Of a DNA stretch of 41,297 nt, positions 14,101-23,732 are shown one piece after another; the first letter of the stretch is position 1; every line of letters starts with the position of its first letter. Source of the stretch: an uncultured Lachnospiraceae bacterium. GTDB taxonomy: Bacteria > Bacillota > Clostridia > Lachnospirales > Lachnospiraceae. The notes beneath the pieces were generated by a model. It had not been told where the DNA came from. It searched no databases and saw only the letters and a list, made by a program, of their open reading frames with translations. The position numbers and the translations under genes are program-made. Location: NCBI GenBank assembly GCA_946405625.1, contig CAMJHQ010000031.1:1-41297 (forward strand). The letters are read 5' to 3'.

Positions 14101-16098
14101 ATGGAGTTTAAATTACACAGTGATTATCAGCCGACGGGCGATCAGCCTCAGGCTATAGAATATCTGGCAGAGGGCTTTAAGAACGGCAGAAAGAAGCAGA
14201 CACTTCTCGGAGTTACCGGTTCGGGAAAGACCTTTACCATGGCAAATATCATACAGAAGATTCAGAAGCCGACACTTATCATATCTCATAACAAAACTCT
14301 TGCAGCCCAGCTTTACGGTGAGATGAAGGCTTTCTTCCCCGAAAATGCAGTTGAATATTTTGTGTCATATTATGATTATTATCAGCCGGAGGCATATGTA
14401 CCTTCAACTGATACATATATAGCGAAGGATTCATCTATAAATGATGAGATCGATAAACTCAGACACAGTGCTACATCCGCTCTCATTGAGAGAAAGGATG
14501 TTATTGTTGTGTCTTCGGTATCATGCATTTACGGAATAGGAAATCCGGAGGATTATAAGGGCATGATGCTCGGCCTCCGACCCGGAATGACTCTTGACAG
14601 AGATGATCTTATAAGACGGCTCGTGGATATGCAGTATACAAGAAATGAAATGGATTTCAAGAGAAGTACATTTCGTGTTAAGGGTGATGTGGTCGATATA
14701 ATTCCCGCGAACAAAGCAGATGAAGCGGTAAGAGTTGAGTTTTTCGGAGATGAGATAGACAGGCTCTCGGAATTTGATCCTCTTACGGGTGAAATAAAGA
14801 GAGATGTAAATTTCTTCAGTATCTTTCCTGCATCCTACTATGTTCTTGCACCGGAGAAAATGAATAAGGCGCTTGAAGAAATCGAAGAAGAAATGGTTGA
14901 GAGAGTTGCATATTTCAAGTCTCATGATAAGCTTCTCGAAGCACAGCGTATTCAGGAACGTACAGAATATGATATAGAGATGCTCCGTGAGACGGGATTC
15001 TGCTCGGGAATAGAAAATTATACAAGAATTCTGGCCGGTGGGAAACCGGGAGATCCGCCGGATACATTGATAGATTTCTTCGGAGATGATTTCCTTATTA
15101 TCGTGGACGAGTCACATATGACTCTGCCACAGATAAGGGGAATGTTCGGCGGCAACAAAGCACGTAAGGAAACGCTGATCAACTTCGGATTCAGACTTCC
15201 TTCGGCGATGGACAATCGTCCGCTTAACTTTGAAGAATTTGAAGAGAGAACAGATAAGATCCTTTTTGTATCAGCTACTCCTGCTGATTATGAGAAGGAA
15301 CATGAAGAAGGCAGGACCGAGCAGGTTATAAGACCTACAGGGCTGCTTGATCCGGAAGTGGATGTCCGTCCTGTAACGGGACAGATAGAAGACCTGTTCA
15401 GTGAGATTCAGAAAGAAACTTCCAAGGGAAACAAGGTCCTTGTTACTACACTTACGAAGCGTATGGCTGAAGAGCTTACAGATTATCTGCGCGGACTTGA
15501 TGTAAAGGTAAAGTATCTTCATTCGGATATAGATACAATGGAACGTATGGAAATAGTACGTGACCTGAGACTCGGAGTATTTGATGTACTTGTCGGAATC
15601 AATCTTCTCCGAGAAGGACTTGATATTCCGGAGATTACGCTTGTTGCAATCCTTGATGCGGATAAGGAGGGCTTCCTTCGTTCGGAGACTTCGCTTGTTC
15701 AGACCATCGGACGTGCTGCAAGAAACGTGGACGGCCATGTTATCATGTATGCCGATACCATTACGGATTCGATGCGTGCGGCACTTGATGAAACAAACAG
15801 GCGTCGGGAGATTCAGCAGAAATATAATGACGAACACGGCATTACGCCGCAGACTATAAAGAAGGCAGTACGCGAGCTCATTTCAACGAGTATAGAAGAA
15901 GAGAAAAATAAGGCTTCATCTCGTGACAGAATAGGTAAGGATCCTGATCTGATGAACAAGAAGGAGCTCGGTAAGGAAATCGACAGATTGACAAAGAAGA
16001 TGAATCAGGCCGCAACAGAGCTTAACTTCGAGCTTGCCGCTCTTCTCAGGGATGAACTGTTCGAACTGAAAGTAAAGCTGAGAGATTATGATAAATAA
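14101..16098 (+). CDS. uvrB: Excinuclease ABC subunit B
   Basis: 665 residues from ATG 14101, which follows TTGGAGAATGC and gives the standard N-terminus [19 protein letters not shown]; the frame opens earlier at 14059 but that extension is not conserved. UvrB is the helicase-like damage verifier loaded by UvrA. Walker A is [15 protein letters not shown], the beta-hairpin region is [12 protein letters not shown], the DEAD-type box is VDESHM, and helicase motif VI is [11 protein letters not shown]-terminal UVR motif for UvrC contact is in the last 35 residues. It is 14 bp before uvrA and surely co-transcribed. No obvious Firmicute LexA box (GAAC-4-GTTC) precedes it; the long hairpin lies there instead. 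Confidence 0.98.
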   Translation: MEFKLHSDYQPTGDQPQAIEYLAEGFKNGRKKQTLLGVTGSGKTFTMANIIQKIQKPTLIISHNKTLAAQLYGEMKAFFPENAVEYFVSYYDYYQPEAYVPSTDTYIAKDSSINDEIDKLRHSATSALIERKDVIVVSSVSCIYGIGNPEDYKGMMLGLRPGMTLDRDDLIRRLVDMQYTRNEMDFKRSTFRVKGDVVDIIPANKADEAVRVEFFGDEIDRLSEFDPLTGEIKRDVNFFSIFPASYYVLAPEKMNKALEEIEEEMVERVAYFKSHDKLLEAQRIQERTEYDIEMLRETGFCSGIENYTRILAGGKPGDPPDTLIDFFGDDFLIIVDESHMTLPQIRGMFGGNKARKETLINFGFRLPSAMDNRPLNFEEFEERTDKILFVSATPADYEKEHEEGRTEQVIRPTGLLDPEVDVRPVTGQIEDLFSEIQKETSKGNKVLVTTLTKRMAEELTDYLRGLDVKVKYLHSDIDTMERMEIVRDLRLGVFDVLVGINLLREGLDIPEITLVAILDADKEGFLRSETSLVQTIGRAARNVDGHVIMYADTITDSMRAALDETNRRREIQQKYNDEHGITPQTIKKAVRELISTSIEEEKNKASSRDRIGKDPDLMNKKELGKEIDRLTKKMNQAATELNFELAALLRDELFELKVKLRDYDK

Positions 16099-16112
16099 AA
16101 GGATAGTATAAG

Positions 16113-18944
16113 ATGTCAGAACTAAAGTACATTACAATCCAGGGTGCGCGTGAGCATAACCTGAAAAATATTAATCTGAAATTGCCAAGGAACAAGTTTC
16201 TTGTATTTACAGGACTTTCGGGTTCGGGTAAATCATCACTTGCCTTTGACACCATATATGCCGAAGGACAGAGACGATATATAGAGTCACTCTCATCATA
16301 TGCGAGAATGTTCCTCGGACAGGCGGATAAGCCGGATGTAGATAAAATAGAAGGATTGTCACCGGCTATTTCGATAGATCAGAAATCAACAAACAGAAAT
16401 CCGAGATCTACAGTCGGAACTGTAACGGAAATATATGATTATCTGAGACTTCTTTTTGCTCGTATAGGAATCCCGCATTGTCCTAACTGCGGTAAGCCTA
16501 TCGAGAGACAGACAGTAGATCAGATAGTTGACTCTGTGCTTGAGCTTCCGGAGAAGACGAAATTCCAGATACTTGCACCTGTTGTGAAGGGCAAGAAAGG
16601 ACATCATGAAAAACTCCTTGAAAGAGCAAAGAAGAGCGGTTTCGTCAGAGTTATAGTAGACGGAGCGATGTATACTCTGGATGAAGAGATAGCTCTTGAT
16701 AAGAATATTAAGCATAACATAGATATAGTTGTGGACAGGCTTGTGATAAAGGAAGGCATCGAATCACGACTTGCAGAGTCAATCGAGACTGCGCTCCATC
16801 AGGCTGAAGGTACGGTAAAGATTGAAGTGATAGACGGAGAGACAAAGACCTATTCCGACAGTTTCTCATGTCCGGACTGCGATATATCGATAGATGAGAT
16901 AGAACCGCGAAGCTTCTCCTTCAATAATCCTTTCGGTGCATGCCCTGTATGTATGGGAATCGGATACAGGCAGGAACTCGATGTAGATCTGATGATCCCG
17001 GATAAGAGCCGTTCGCTGAACGAAGGTGCGATCGCGGTTATGGGATGGATGAACAGCGGAGATTCAAAGAGCTTCGGACATGCACTCCTTCAGGCACTTG
17101 CTGATGAGTACGGATTTTCACTGGATACGCCGTTCAAAGATCTTCCGGAAAAAGCGAAGGATGTTATCATTAACGGAACAGGTGGAAGAAGCATTACCAT
17201 TCATTATCAGAGCACACGTTCGAGAAGAAATGTATTCAGACATCCTTTCGAAGGTCTGGTTTCAAATGTACAGGAACGTTATAAATATTCAGGCTCTGAA
17301 GATATGAAGAGTGAGTATGAGTCATATATGACCCAGACACCGTGCGAAGCCTGCGGCGGTAGGAGGCTTAAGCCTTCATCGCTCGCGGTAACCGTCGGAG
17401 ATAAAAACATTTTCGATGTAACGGAAATGCCGATAGATGAAATGTCTGAGTTTGTTAACGGACTTGAGCTTACGGAAAGACAGCAGATGATCGGCCGCGA
17501 TATTCTGAAGGAGATCAGAGCAAGACTCAGCTTCATGGTGGATGTCGGACTTAATTATCTGACACTCAGCCGTGCAACCGCGTCACTTTCGGGAGGAGAG
17601 GCACAGCGTATCAGGCTTGCTACCCAGATAGGTTCGGGACTTGTCGGTGTTACATACATTTTGGATGAGCCATCGATCGGACTTCATCAGAGAGATAATG
17701 ATAAGCTTATTGCTTCACTTAAGCGACTCCAGAGTCTCGGAAATACGCTTATAGTTGTTGAACATGATGAGGATACAATGCTTGCGGCTGATGAAATAAT
17801 AGATATCGGACCGGGTGCGGGAAGACAGGGCGGAGAGGTTGTCGCCCAGGGAACCGCAAAGGAACTTATGAAGGTTGAACGCTCAATCACCGGACAATAT
17901 CTGGCACATAAGCTGATCATTCCTGTTCCGGATAAGAGAAGAAAACCGACCGGATGGATAAAGATCAAAGGCGCAAGAGAAAACAATCTGAAGAATATAG
18001 ATGTTGAAATACCGCGTGGAGTATTTACGGTTGTTACGGGAGTTTCAGGTTCGGGAAAGAGTTCTCTTATAAATGAAATTCTGAAGAAGAGACTGCTGAG
18101 AGATCTGAACCGTGCGCGTATCAAACCGGGTAAGCATGATGATATTGAGAATTATCGTGATCTTGATAAGGTAATCGATATAGATCAGTCGCCTATAGGA
18201 CGTTCACCGAGATCCAATCCCGCAACATATACGGGAGTATTCGATCCGATAAGAACTCTCTTTGCAGAGACGAAAGATGCAAAGACAATGGGTTATACAA
18301 AGGGAAGATTTTCCTTTAATGTTTCGGGCGGAAGATGTGAAGCCTGCAAGGGTGACGGAATAATAAAGATTGAAATGCATTTCCTGCCGGACATTTATGT
18401 TCCTTGTGAAGTGTGCGGCGGTAAGAGATATAACCGTGAGACTTTGGATGTCAGATACAAGGGAAAGAACATTTTTGAAGTGCTTGATATGACTGTTGAA
18501 GAAGCATGTGATTTCTTTGAAAGTGTTCCGACTATCAAGAGAAAGATAGAGACACTTCGTGATGTCGGACTTGGTTATATCAAGCTCGGACAGCCGTCGA
18601 CGACTCTTTCGGGTGGTGAGGCGCAGCGTATCAAGCTGGCTACCGAGCTTTCGAGAAGAAGTACGGGAAATACGATCTATATTCTGGATGAGCCTACGAC
18701 AGGACTGCATTTTGATGACGTAAAGAAGCTTCTGCAGATACTTCAGAGATTTGCAGATGGGGGAAATACAGTTATTGTCATCGAACATAACATGGACGTA
18801 ATTAAGCAGGCGGATTATATAATCGATATGGGACCTGAAGGGGGAAATGGCGGAGGAACCGTGGTTACACAGGGAACTCCGGAAGAGGTTGCAAAGTGTA
18901 AAGCATCTTACACAGGAAAATATCTGAAGAGATATCTGAAATAA
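16113..18944 (+). CDS. uvrA: Excinuclease ABC subunit A
   Basis: 943 residues, normal length. Two ABC modules: Walker [15 protein letters not shown] and [13 protein letters not shown], signatures [16 protein letters not shown] and [16 protein letters not shown], Walker B segments YILDEPS and YILDEPT. Zinc-binding Cys pairs appear as CPNCG, the CPDC/CPVC set, CEAC and CEACKGDG with CEVCGGKRY. It recognises DNA lesions and loads UvrB. The start follows AAAGGATAG, 14 bp after uvrB. Nothing unusual in the protein. Confidence 0.98.
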   Translation: MSELKYITIQGAREHNLKNINLKLPRNKFLVFTGLSGSGKSSLAFDTIYAEGQRRYIESLSSYARMFLGQADKPDVDKIEGLSPAISIDQKSTNRNPRSTVGTVTEIYDYLRLLFARIGIPHCPNCGKPIERQTVDQIVDSVLELPEKTKFQILAPVVKGKKGHHEKLLERAKKSGFVRVIVDGAMYTLDEEIALDKNIKHNIDIVVDRLVIKEGIESRLAESIETALHQAEGTVKIEVIDGETKTYSDSFSCPDCDISIDEIEPRSFSFNNPFGACPVCMGIGYRQELDVDLMIPDKSRSLNEGAIAVMGWMNSGDSKSFGHALLQALADEYGFSLDTPFKDLPEKAKDVIINGTGGRSITIHYQSTRSRRNVFRHPFEGLVSNVQERYKYSGSEDMKSEYESYMTQTPCEACGGRRLKPSSLAVTVGDKNIFDVTEMPIDEMSEFVNGLELTERQQMIGRDILKEIRARLSFMVDVGLNYLTLSRATASLSGGEAQRIRLATQIGSGLVGVTYILDEPSIGLHQRDNDKLIASLKRLQSLGNTLIVVEHDEDTMLAADEIIDIGPGAGRQGGEVVAQGTAKELMKVERSITGQYLAHKLIIPVPDKRRKPTGWIKIKGARENNLKNIDVEIPRGVFTVVTGVSGSGKSSLINEILKKRLLRDLNRARIKPGKHDDIENYRDLDKVIDIDQSPIGRSPRSNPATYTGVFDPIRTLFAETKDAKTMGYTKGRFSFNVSGGRCEACKGDGIIKIEMHFLPDIYVPCEVCGGKRYNRETLDVRYKGKNIFEVLDMTVEEACDFFESVPTIKRKIETLRDVGLGYIKLGQPSTTLSGGEAQRIKLATELSRRSTGNTIYILDEPTTGLHFDDVKKLLQILQRFADGGNTVIVIEHNMDVIKQADYIIDMGPEGGNGGGTVVTQGTPEEVAKCKASYTGKYLKRYLK

Positions 18945-19005
18945 AGCTGAAGAGATGTGTACAGTGATAATGTTATTGGAAGGATGATTGTCGGAGGAGG
19001 ATAAG

Positions 19006-19911
19006 TTGGTATACACGGTTACATTCAATCCATCCTTGGATTATATAGTCACTGTTGATGATTTCAAATTCGGAAAGACCAACAGGACAACTTCGGAGCT
19101 GATGCTGCCGGGAGGAAAGGGAGTAAATGTATCAATAGTTCTTTCAAATCTCGGCATTGAAAATACGGCAATCTATTATTCGGCGGGTTTTGTCGGGAAT
19201 GAGATAACAAAGCGTATCAGTGAGATCGGGATAAATGCGGAGGAAATACGCATTTCGGAAGGCTGTTCAAGGATCAACCTTAAGCTGAAATCTGTTGAAG
19301 GAACAGAAATAAACGGTATGGGGCCGCACATTTCCGAAACGGATATAGAGAAACTTTATGATAAGCTCGACAGGATCGGAGAGGGAGATATTCTGGTGCT
19401 TGCGGGAAGTATCCCGTCGACTATGCCGGACTCCATATACAGTGACATAATGGAAAGGTTTGTCGGAAAAGGGGTAAAGATCGTAGTAGATTCGACGGGC
19501 GAGAGACTTACAAATGTGCTGAGATTCAAGCCGTTTCTCATTAAGCCGAACAATCATGAGCTGAGTGAGATTTTTGATGTTCCGCTTATGACTAAGGAGA
19601 GAATTATACCATATGCCAAGAAATTGGTGGAGCTTGGAGCGGAAAATGTAATCGTTTCCATGGCAGGCGATGGAGCTGTTTTCGTATCTTCAAAGGGTGA
19701 TGTATATACAATGGAGGTGCCGGAGGGCACACTTGTTAACGGAGTCGGAGCGGGAGATTCGATGGTTGCGGGATTTCTGGCAGGTTATCTGGAGAAGGGA
19801 GATCTGCAGTATGCATTCAGAATGGGGATTTCAGCCGGATCGGCGAGTGCATATTCGGAAAATCTTGCAACACGTGAAGAAATATACAACTTACTGGAGA
19901 AGACAAAATAA
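19006..19911 (+). CDS. fruK: PfkB-family sugar-phosphate kinase, 1-phosphofructokinase type
   Basis: About 301 residues from a TTG at 19006 placed 5 bases after GGAGGAGG; this gives MVYTVTFNPSLDYIV, the usual FruK/LacC opening, so I prefer it to the TTG at 18988. PfkB motifs: GGKGVNVSIVLSNLG for substrate binding, VLAGSIP, IKPNNHELSEIF and the catalytic NGVGAGDSMVAGF. The probable reaction is ATP-dependent phosphorylation of fructose 1-phosphate to the 1,6-bisphosphate; tagatose-6-phosphate kinase is the main alternative. It is followed by a DeoR regulator rather than preceded by one, and no PTS fructose permease is in view. Confidence 0.87.
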   Translation: MVYTVTFNPSLDYIVTVDDFKFGKTNRTTSELMLPGGKGVNVSIVLSNLGIENTAIYYSAGFVGNEITKRISEIGINAEEIRISEGCSRINLKLKSVEGTEINGMGPHISETDIEKLYDKLDRIGEGDILVLAGSIPSTMPDSIYSDIMERFVGKGVKIVVDSTGERLTNVLRFKPFLIKPNNHELSEIFDVPLMTKERIIPYAKKLVELGAENVIVSMAGDGAVFVSSKGDVYTMEVPEGTLVNGVGAGDSMVAGFLAGYLEKGDLQYAFRMGISAGSASAYSENLATREEIYNLLEKTK

Positions 19912-19951
19912 AGAATAAAGACTTTCTGTATTAAGAGAGAAGGTAAATAAA

Positions 19952-19998
19952 GCCTTCCCCCTCGGGAGAAGGTGTCAGAGAAGCTGACGGATGAGGGG
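19952..19998. repeat. Widely dispersed palindromic intergenic repeat
   Basis: The minus strand reads CCCCTCATCCGTCAGCTTC and continues through GACACCTTCTCCC to a GAAGG end. I recognise this type of sequence as a common intergenic palindromic repeat in many Firmicutes. Internal pairings are GTCAG/CTGAC, CCTTC/GAAGG and CCCCTC/GAGGGG. It lies between fruK and the DeoR gene. Confidence 0.65.
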
Positions 19999-20033
19999 CA
20001 AAACAGATCAATAAGTGAAAAGGGGTGTTGCAG

Positions 20034-20792
20034 TTGAGACAGATGCTTACAGAAGAACGTAAGTCAGAGATACTTAATCTCGTGAATGAAAAAAAGAGTG
20101 TCACGGTAAGAGAACTGGTAGAAATATTTGGGGTTTCGGAGGCGACAGTAAGGAGAGATATAACTGCACTCGGCAAGGAGGGCAGACTGGTCAAGGTATT
20201 CGGAGGAGCGGTTGCACTCGAAGACCCTGCGACGCAGACAGAACTATCGGTGATAATGAGAGAATCCATTAACAGAGATGCAAAACTTGCAATAGCAAAG
20301 TATGCAGCATCGCTGATAATGCCGGGAGACTATGTATATATTGACTCGGGAACCACAACGGAATATATGATCGGGTTCATATCCGAGAAGAGAGCAACAT
20401 ATGTAACAAATGCATTTGCTCATGCAAGAGATCTTGTGAGAAAAGGAATGAAAGTGCTTCTGATAGGCGGAGAGCTGAAGGAAAATACGGAAGCGATAGT
20501 CGGAGCGGATGCTATACTTCATATACAGAAATATCATTTCTCTAAGGGATTTTTCGGAACAAACGGCATAGATCTGAAGCAGGGGTTTACTACTCCTGAT
20601 GTCAGAGAAGCGTTGATCAAGAGGGTTGCAATACAGAATACAAAGGCAGGAGAAAGATATATACTTGCCGATCATGATAAATTCGGCGAGACAAGTGCGG
20701 TAACTTTCTCGGAATTTACCGGAACGGTAACTCTGACCGATAAATATCCGGGCGAGACCTACAGGAAGAAGATGGAAATTAAGGTTGTTTGA
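20034..20792 (+). CDS. DeoR-family transcriptional regulator
   Basis: About 252 residues. The N-terminal winged helix shows the family pattern ERKSEILNLVNEKKSVTVRE followed by EIFGVSEATVRRDI. The C-terminal effector domain has the ribose-5-phosphate isomerase-like fold with DYVYIDSGTTTEYM, LLIGGELKENTEAIVG and FFGTNGIDLKQGFTTPD. It would sense a sugar phosphate, most likely linked to the adjacent kinase. Start candidates are GTG 20025, TTG 20034 and ATG 20043; AAAGGGG gives best spacing to the TTG. It follows fruK by about 120 bp including a palindromic repeat. Confidence 0.92.
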   Translation: MRQMLTEERKSEILNLVNEKKSVTVRELVEIFGVSEATVRRDITALGKEGRLVKVFGGAVALEDPATQTELSVIMRESINRDAKLAIAKYAASLIMPGDYVYIDSGTTTEYMIGFISEKRATYVTNAFAHARDLVRKGMKVLLIGGELKENTEAIVGADAILHIQKYHFSKGFFGTNGIDLKQGFTTPDVREALIKRVAIQNTKAGERYILADHDKFGETSAVTFSEFTGTVTLTDKYPGETYRKKMEIKVV

Positions 20793-20863
20793 GACCGAAA
20801 ATGTATTTATATTGAATCAGGTCTATTAACAAAAAATGTAACGATAAAGAATCAGGTTGTCTT

Positions 20864-21604
20864 ATGAATATTTATCTGTATGAATTTGATAAAGATAAGA
20901 TAATTGAAAATGAGAAGACTCTGTTCGAAAGGCTTCCGGAGTGTCGCCGAGCCAAGGCGGAGAAATACTCAAATCCCTCGGTCCGTGCTGTTTCGATAGC
21001 AGCGGGGCTTCTTCTTGTTCATGCAATTAAAGAGGAGACAGGTTTTACATCAGAAGATTATGAGATTGTGGCCGATGAGAACGGAAAGCCGAAGGTCAGG
21101 CTTCTGTCTCGCGAAAATGTGAAGACAGGAACGGGTATTGAAACTGTCGATGAGAGTACACCGGAGATTCATGTCAGTTTGTCGCATTCAGCGGATTATG
21201 CTGCGGCAATCGTGGCAGACAGTCCGGTCGGAATAGATATCGAGGAAAAAAACGACAGGAATTTCATGGTTACAAAGAGGATGTATTCCGAAGTTGAGAA
21301 GGACAGAGTTTTTAATTCTGCGAATCCCGATAAGGAGTTTCAGGTCATCTGGACGGAGAAGGAAGCTTATCTTAAATGTACCGGAGAGGGAATATCCGTA
21401 CCGCTGAAAAGTTTCTACAAAGACAGCGAAAGCGGCGAAATACTTAGGCTTCCGAAGACTTCGGATTCTAATGAAGAAGGAGATAAATACCTTCAGACAG
21501 GGCTGTTTATATCATCTGTAATGACTGATAACCCAGATTACAGTATATCAGTTTGCAAAGATGAAAAGTTAGCTCTTGACATTCAGAGGGTAAGTGAATT
21601 ATAA
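20864..21604 (+). CDS. 4'-phosphopantetheinyl transferase, Sfp type
   Basis: 246 residues. Motifs of the Sfp group are present: ENGKPKV, HVSLSHSADYAAAIV, PVGIDIEEKND (Mg-binding Asp-x-Glu) and WTEKEAYLKCTGEG. It transfers phosphopantetheine from CoA to carrier-protein serines, either for fatty-acid ACP or for polyketide/peptide carriers; no carrier protein or synthase lies in the window, so its partner is unknown. The C-terminal 60 residues diverge. The ribosome site is weak (AGGTTG). Confidence 0.9.
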   Translation: MNIYLYEFDKDKIIENEKTLFERLPECRRAKAEKYSNPSVRAVSIAAGLLLVHAIKEETGFTSEDYEIVADENGKPKVRLLSRENVKTGTGIETVDESTPEIHVSLSHSADYAAAIVADSPVGIDIEEKNDRNFMVTKRMYSEVEKDRVFNSANPDKEFQVIWTEKEAYLKCTGEGISVPLKSFYKDSESGEILRLPKTSDSNEEGDKYLQTGLFISSVMTDNPDYSISVCKDEKLALDIQRVSEL

Positions 21605-21639
21605 TAGTCAAGCTGTGGAACATACCACATTATAAATAT

Positions 21640-21713
21640 GCGTGCTTAGCTCAGCTGGATAGAGCGTCTGGCTACGGACCAGAAGGTCGGGGGTTCGAAT
21701 CCTCTAGCACGCA
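21640..21713 (+). tRNA. tRNA-Arg (anticodon ACG)
   Basis: Full cloverleaf of 74 nt: acceptor GCGTGCT/AGCACGC, D-arm GCTC-AGCTGGATA-GAGC, anticodon stem TCTGG/CCAGA with loop CTACGGA, T-arm loop TTCGAAT, discriminator A. The anticodon ACG is read as ICG for CGN arginine codons. CCA is not encoded and must be added. A terminator follows. It serves as a useful canonical contrast to the permuted element at 8700. Confidence 0.97.
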
Positions 21714-21723
21714 AATAATCTTT

Positions 21724-21755
21724 GGGGAATTCTCGAGAGGGAATTCCTTTTTTTG
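21724..21755 (+). terminator. Intrinsic terminator of tRNA-Arg
   Basis: GGAATTCTC/GAG-GGAATTCC hairpin followed by TTTTTTT, starting 11 bases after the tRNA 3' end. Confidence 0.9.
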
Positions 21756-21797
21756 TTTTTAACGAAAAACATACAATTACTTAAAGGGGGTTAAAAA

Positions 21798-22496
21798 ATG
21801 GAAATGACTGGTGAAAAGAAAAAGAACAGATTTAAGGAAGGGCTTACATTTCTTATATATGCTCTTGAGGTTTTCGGAATCATCGGATTGGAACTGCTGA
21901 TCAGTGTGATCGAAAAGAAGATATATAGCATAGACATGAAGAACTATAATGCATTGCAGAATATATTACACTGGATCATCACATGCGCAGTATGGGGTAC
22001 AGGAGCAATTCTGGTTATGAAGGGCTGCAGGAAGAATACAGGTGTTGATCTTTTTGATGATATAAAGAACAGGAAGTTTATCGCAAAGGATATGAAGTTA
22101 TGGCAGTGGATTTCAATTGCTGTCGGTGTTGTTATCAGCCTTGTATCTACATGGATCGACTGGAAAGGAAGCAAGGTGGCTGCAGAGTTTAAGAGCCGTG
22201 GACTACTGCTGTTCCCGTTCCAGTACATTTATTATTTATTCGAGGTATGTATGGTACTTCTGATCATCATCTTCGGACAGATCGCATTTGAAAAATGGTT
22301 TAAGAATAACAAGATTCCTTTCGGCGGAATCCTCGTTGGTATCACATGGGGACTTGCACACTGGCTTTCAAAGGGTTCACTCGGAATAGGACTCTATAGT
22401 GCTGTTGGTGGATTCGTATTCGGAGCTGCTTACGTACTTACAAACAGAAATGTGAAGCTGTCATATCTGCTTCTCTGCATAATGTTTATCCTGTAA
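21798..22496 (+). CDS. Multi-pass membrane protein, degenerate CPBP (Abi) intramembrane protease-like
   Basis: 232 residues with about six hydrophobic segments. The C-terminal half follows the CPBP layout: a helix ending in FGQIAFEKWF where active enzymes have EE-x3-R, then ITWGLAHWLSKGS with a conserved His, then a third helix GGFVFGAAYVLT. The double Glu is not intact, so proteolytic activity is doubtful. CPBP proteins occur in prenyl-protein processing and bacteriocin immunity; no bacteriocin is seen. Ribosome site AAAGGGGG. Stands alone between terminators. Confidence 0.65.
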   Translation: MEMTGEKKKNRFKEGLTFLIYALEVFGIIGLELLISVIEKKIYSIDMKNYNALQNILHWIITCAVWGTGAILVMKGCRKNTGVDLFDDIKNRKFIAKDMKLWQWISIAVGVVISLVSTWIDWKGSKVAAEFKSRGLLLFPFQYIYYLFEVCMVLLIIIFGQIAFEKWFKNNKIPFGGILVGITWGLAHWLSKGSLGIGLYSAVGGFVFGAAYVLTNRNVKLSYLLLCIMFIL

Positions 22497-22548
22497 TTAT
22501 CGCAGATAGAGTTATGCTTCGGTATTGAAACTGAAAACAAAAAATAAA

Positions 22549-22582
22549 GGGTATCCGGCATGGTTGTTGGGTACCTTTTTTC
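22549..22582 (+). terminator. Intrinsic terminator after the CPBP-like gene
   Basis: GGTATCC/GGGTACC stem (7 bp, one T-G) around GGCATGGTTGTT, followed by a run of T (22576-22581). Confidence 0.82.
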
Positions 22583-22611
22583 TTGTTAAGACATATTATG
22601 AAGAGTATAAT
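22583..22611 (+). promoter_or_regulatory. Sigma-A promoter of the glycerol-1-phosphate dehydrogenase operon
   Basis: TTGTTA (22583-22588) and TATAAT (22606-22611) with 17 bases between, directly after a terminator and about 56 bases before the ATG. Confidence 0.7.
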
Positions 22612-22667
22612 TAAAAGGTATTTTAACTGAAAACAGACTATGTGGCAAAAATGGAGGAGAGTTTGTT

Positions 22668-23729
22668 ATGTTTGAAAGTCAGATAGCAATACCGACAATA
22701 CTGAAGGTCGGTAAGGGAGCCATGGATAATTTGGGACTTTATCTCAAGGAAAACGGTCTTGAGAATGCGGTTATATATTTCGGAAACGGACTTATCGATC
22801 TGTTTGGAAAAGGAATAATAGAGAATATTGAAAAAGCAGGTATCAAAATACTTGATTATATGGAGCTGGATACGGTTGATATTTCGGACATTATAAAGCT
22901 GGCTTTTGATATAGATTCAGATGCTCAGGTGATTCTCGGAATCGGAGGAGGTAAGGTTATCGATACAGCTAAGTATGCTGCATATCTGAGAAAGCTTCCT
23001 TTCATCAGTATTCCGACATCTGCATCCAGTGATGGATTTTCATCGGCAACCGCATCCCTTATCGTAAACGGAAGGAGAACTTCGGTTCCGGCAAAGATGG
23101 CATATGGAATTGTCGTTGATACGGACATCCTGAAGAGTGCTCCGGAGAGATTCATTTATTCCGGAATCGGAGATATGGTTGCAAAGATCACATCTTTATA
23201 TGACTGGGTATTCGAAGCAGAGAAGGGATATTCGGAGCTGAATGACTTCTCTGTAATGATCGCAAAGAAGGCGGTAAACAGCTTTGTCAGAACCCCATTC
23301 GAAACTATAAAGGATGATCTGTTCCTGAGAGAGTTGGTGGATTCTCTCGCAATGAGCGGAATAGCAAATGAGATTGCGGGAGGCAGTACACCTACCAGCG
23401 GAAGTGAGCATCTGATATCGCATGCACTTGATAAAATGCTTGAGCATCCGCAGCTTCACGGAGTTCAGGTAGGCATAGCAACTTATCTGATGGCTCGGGT
23501 TCAGGATCACAGATATGTCAGAGTAAACACAATCTTCGAACAGACAGGATTCTGGGATTTTGTAAGTACACTTGAGCTTTCAAGAGATGATTATGAAAAA
23601 GCAATAGATATGGCACCGACAATTAAGCCGTACAGACATACCTATCTGCATGAGGAAAAGTATAGAGAACTGGCAAAGAAGATACTTAGAGAGGATGAAG
23701 TTCTTAAACGAGTATTCGGGGAGGACTGA
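22668..23729 (+). CDS. egsA: sn-glycerol-1-phosphate dehydrogenase (AraM/EgsA type)
   Basis: 353 residues of the iron-containing alcohol dehydrogenase-like fold. The NAD(P) motif is LGIGGGKVIDTAK, the substrate loop is PTSASSDGFSSATASL, and metal ligands are Asp in YSGIGDMVAK and His in SGSEHLISH and HPQLHGVQVG. The enzyme reduces dihydroxyacetone phosphate to glycerol 1-phosphate, the enantiomer used in archaeal lipids; in B. subtilis AraM feeds heptaprenylglyceryl phosphate. Here its product may enter a surface polymer or lipid. Ribosome site GGAGGAG. It is 3 bp before the DUF3160 gene. Close relatives include 3-dehydroquinate and glycerol dehydrogenases, but the DGFSS loop favours this call. 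Confidence 0.88.
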   Translation: MFESQIAIPTILKVGKGAMDNLGLYLKENGLENAVIYFGNGLIDLFGKGIIENIEKAGIKILDYMELDTVDISDIIKLAFDIDSDAQVILGIGGGKVIDTAKYAAYLRKLPFISIPTSASSDGFSSATASLIVNGRRTSVPAKMAYGIVVDTDILKSAPERFIYSGIGDMVAKITSLYDWVFEAEKGYSELNDFSVMIAKKAVNSFVRTPFETIKDDLFLRELVDSLAMSGIANEIAGGSTPTSGSEHLISHALDKMLEHPQLHGVQVGIATYLMARVQDHRYVRVNTIFEQTGFWDFVSTLELSRDDYEKAIDMAPTIKPYRHTYLHEEKYRELAKKILREDEVLKRVFGED

Positions 23730-23732
23730 TAT

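Noticed and set aside
21640-21800. Mobile element insertion at tRNA-Arg
   Set aside because: No duplicated tRNA 3' end or integrase nearby; the downstream gene is a solitary membrane protein.
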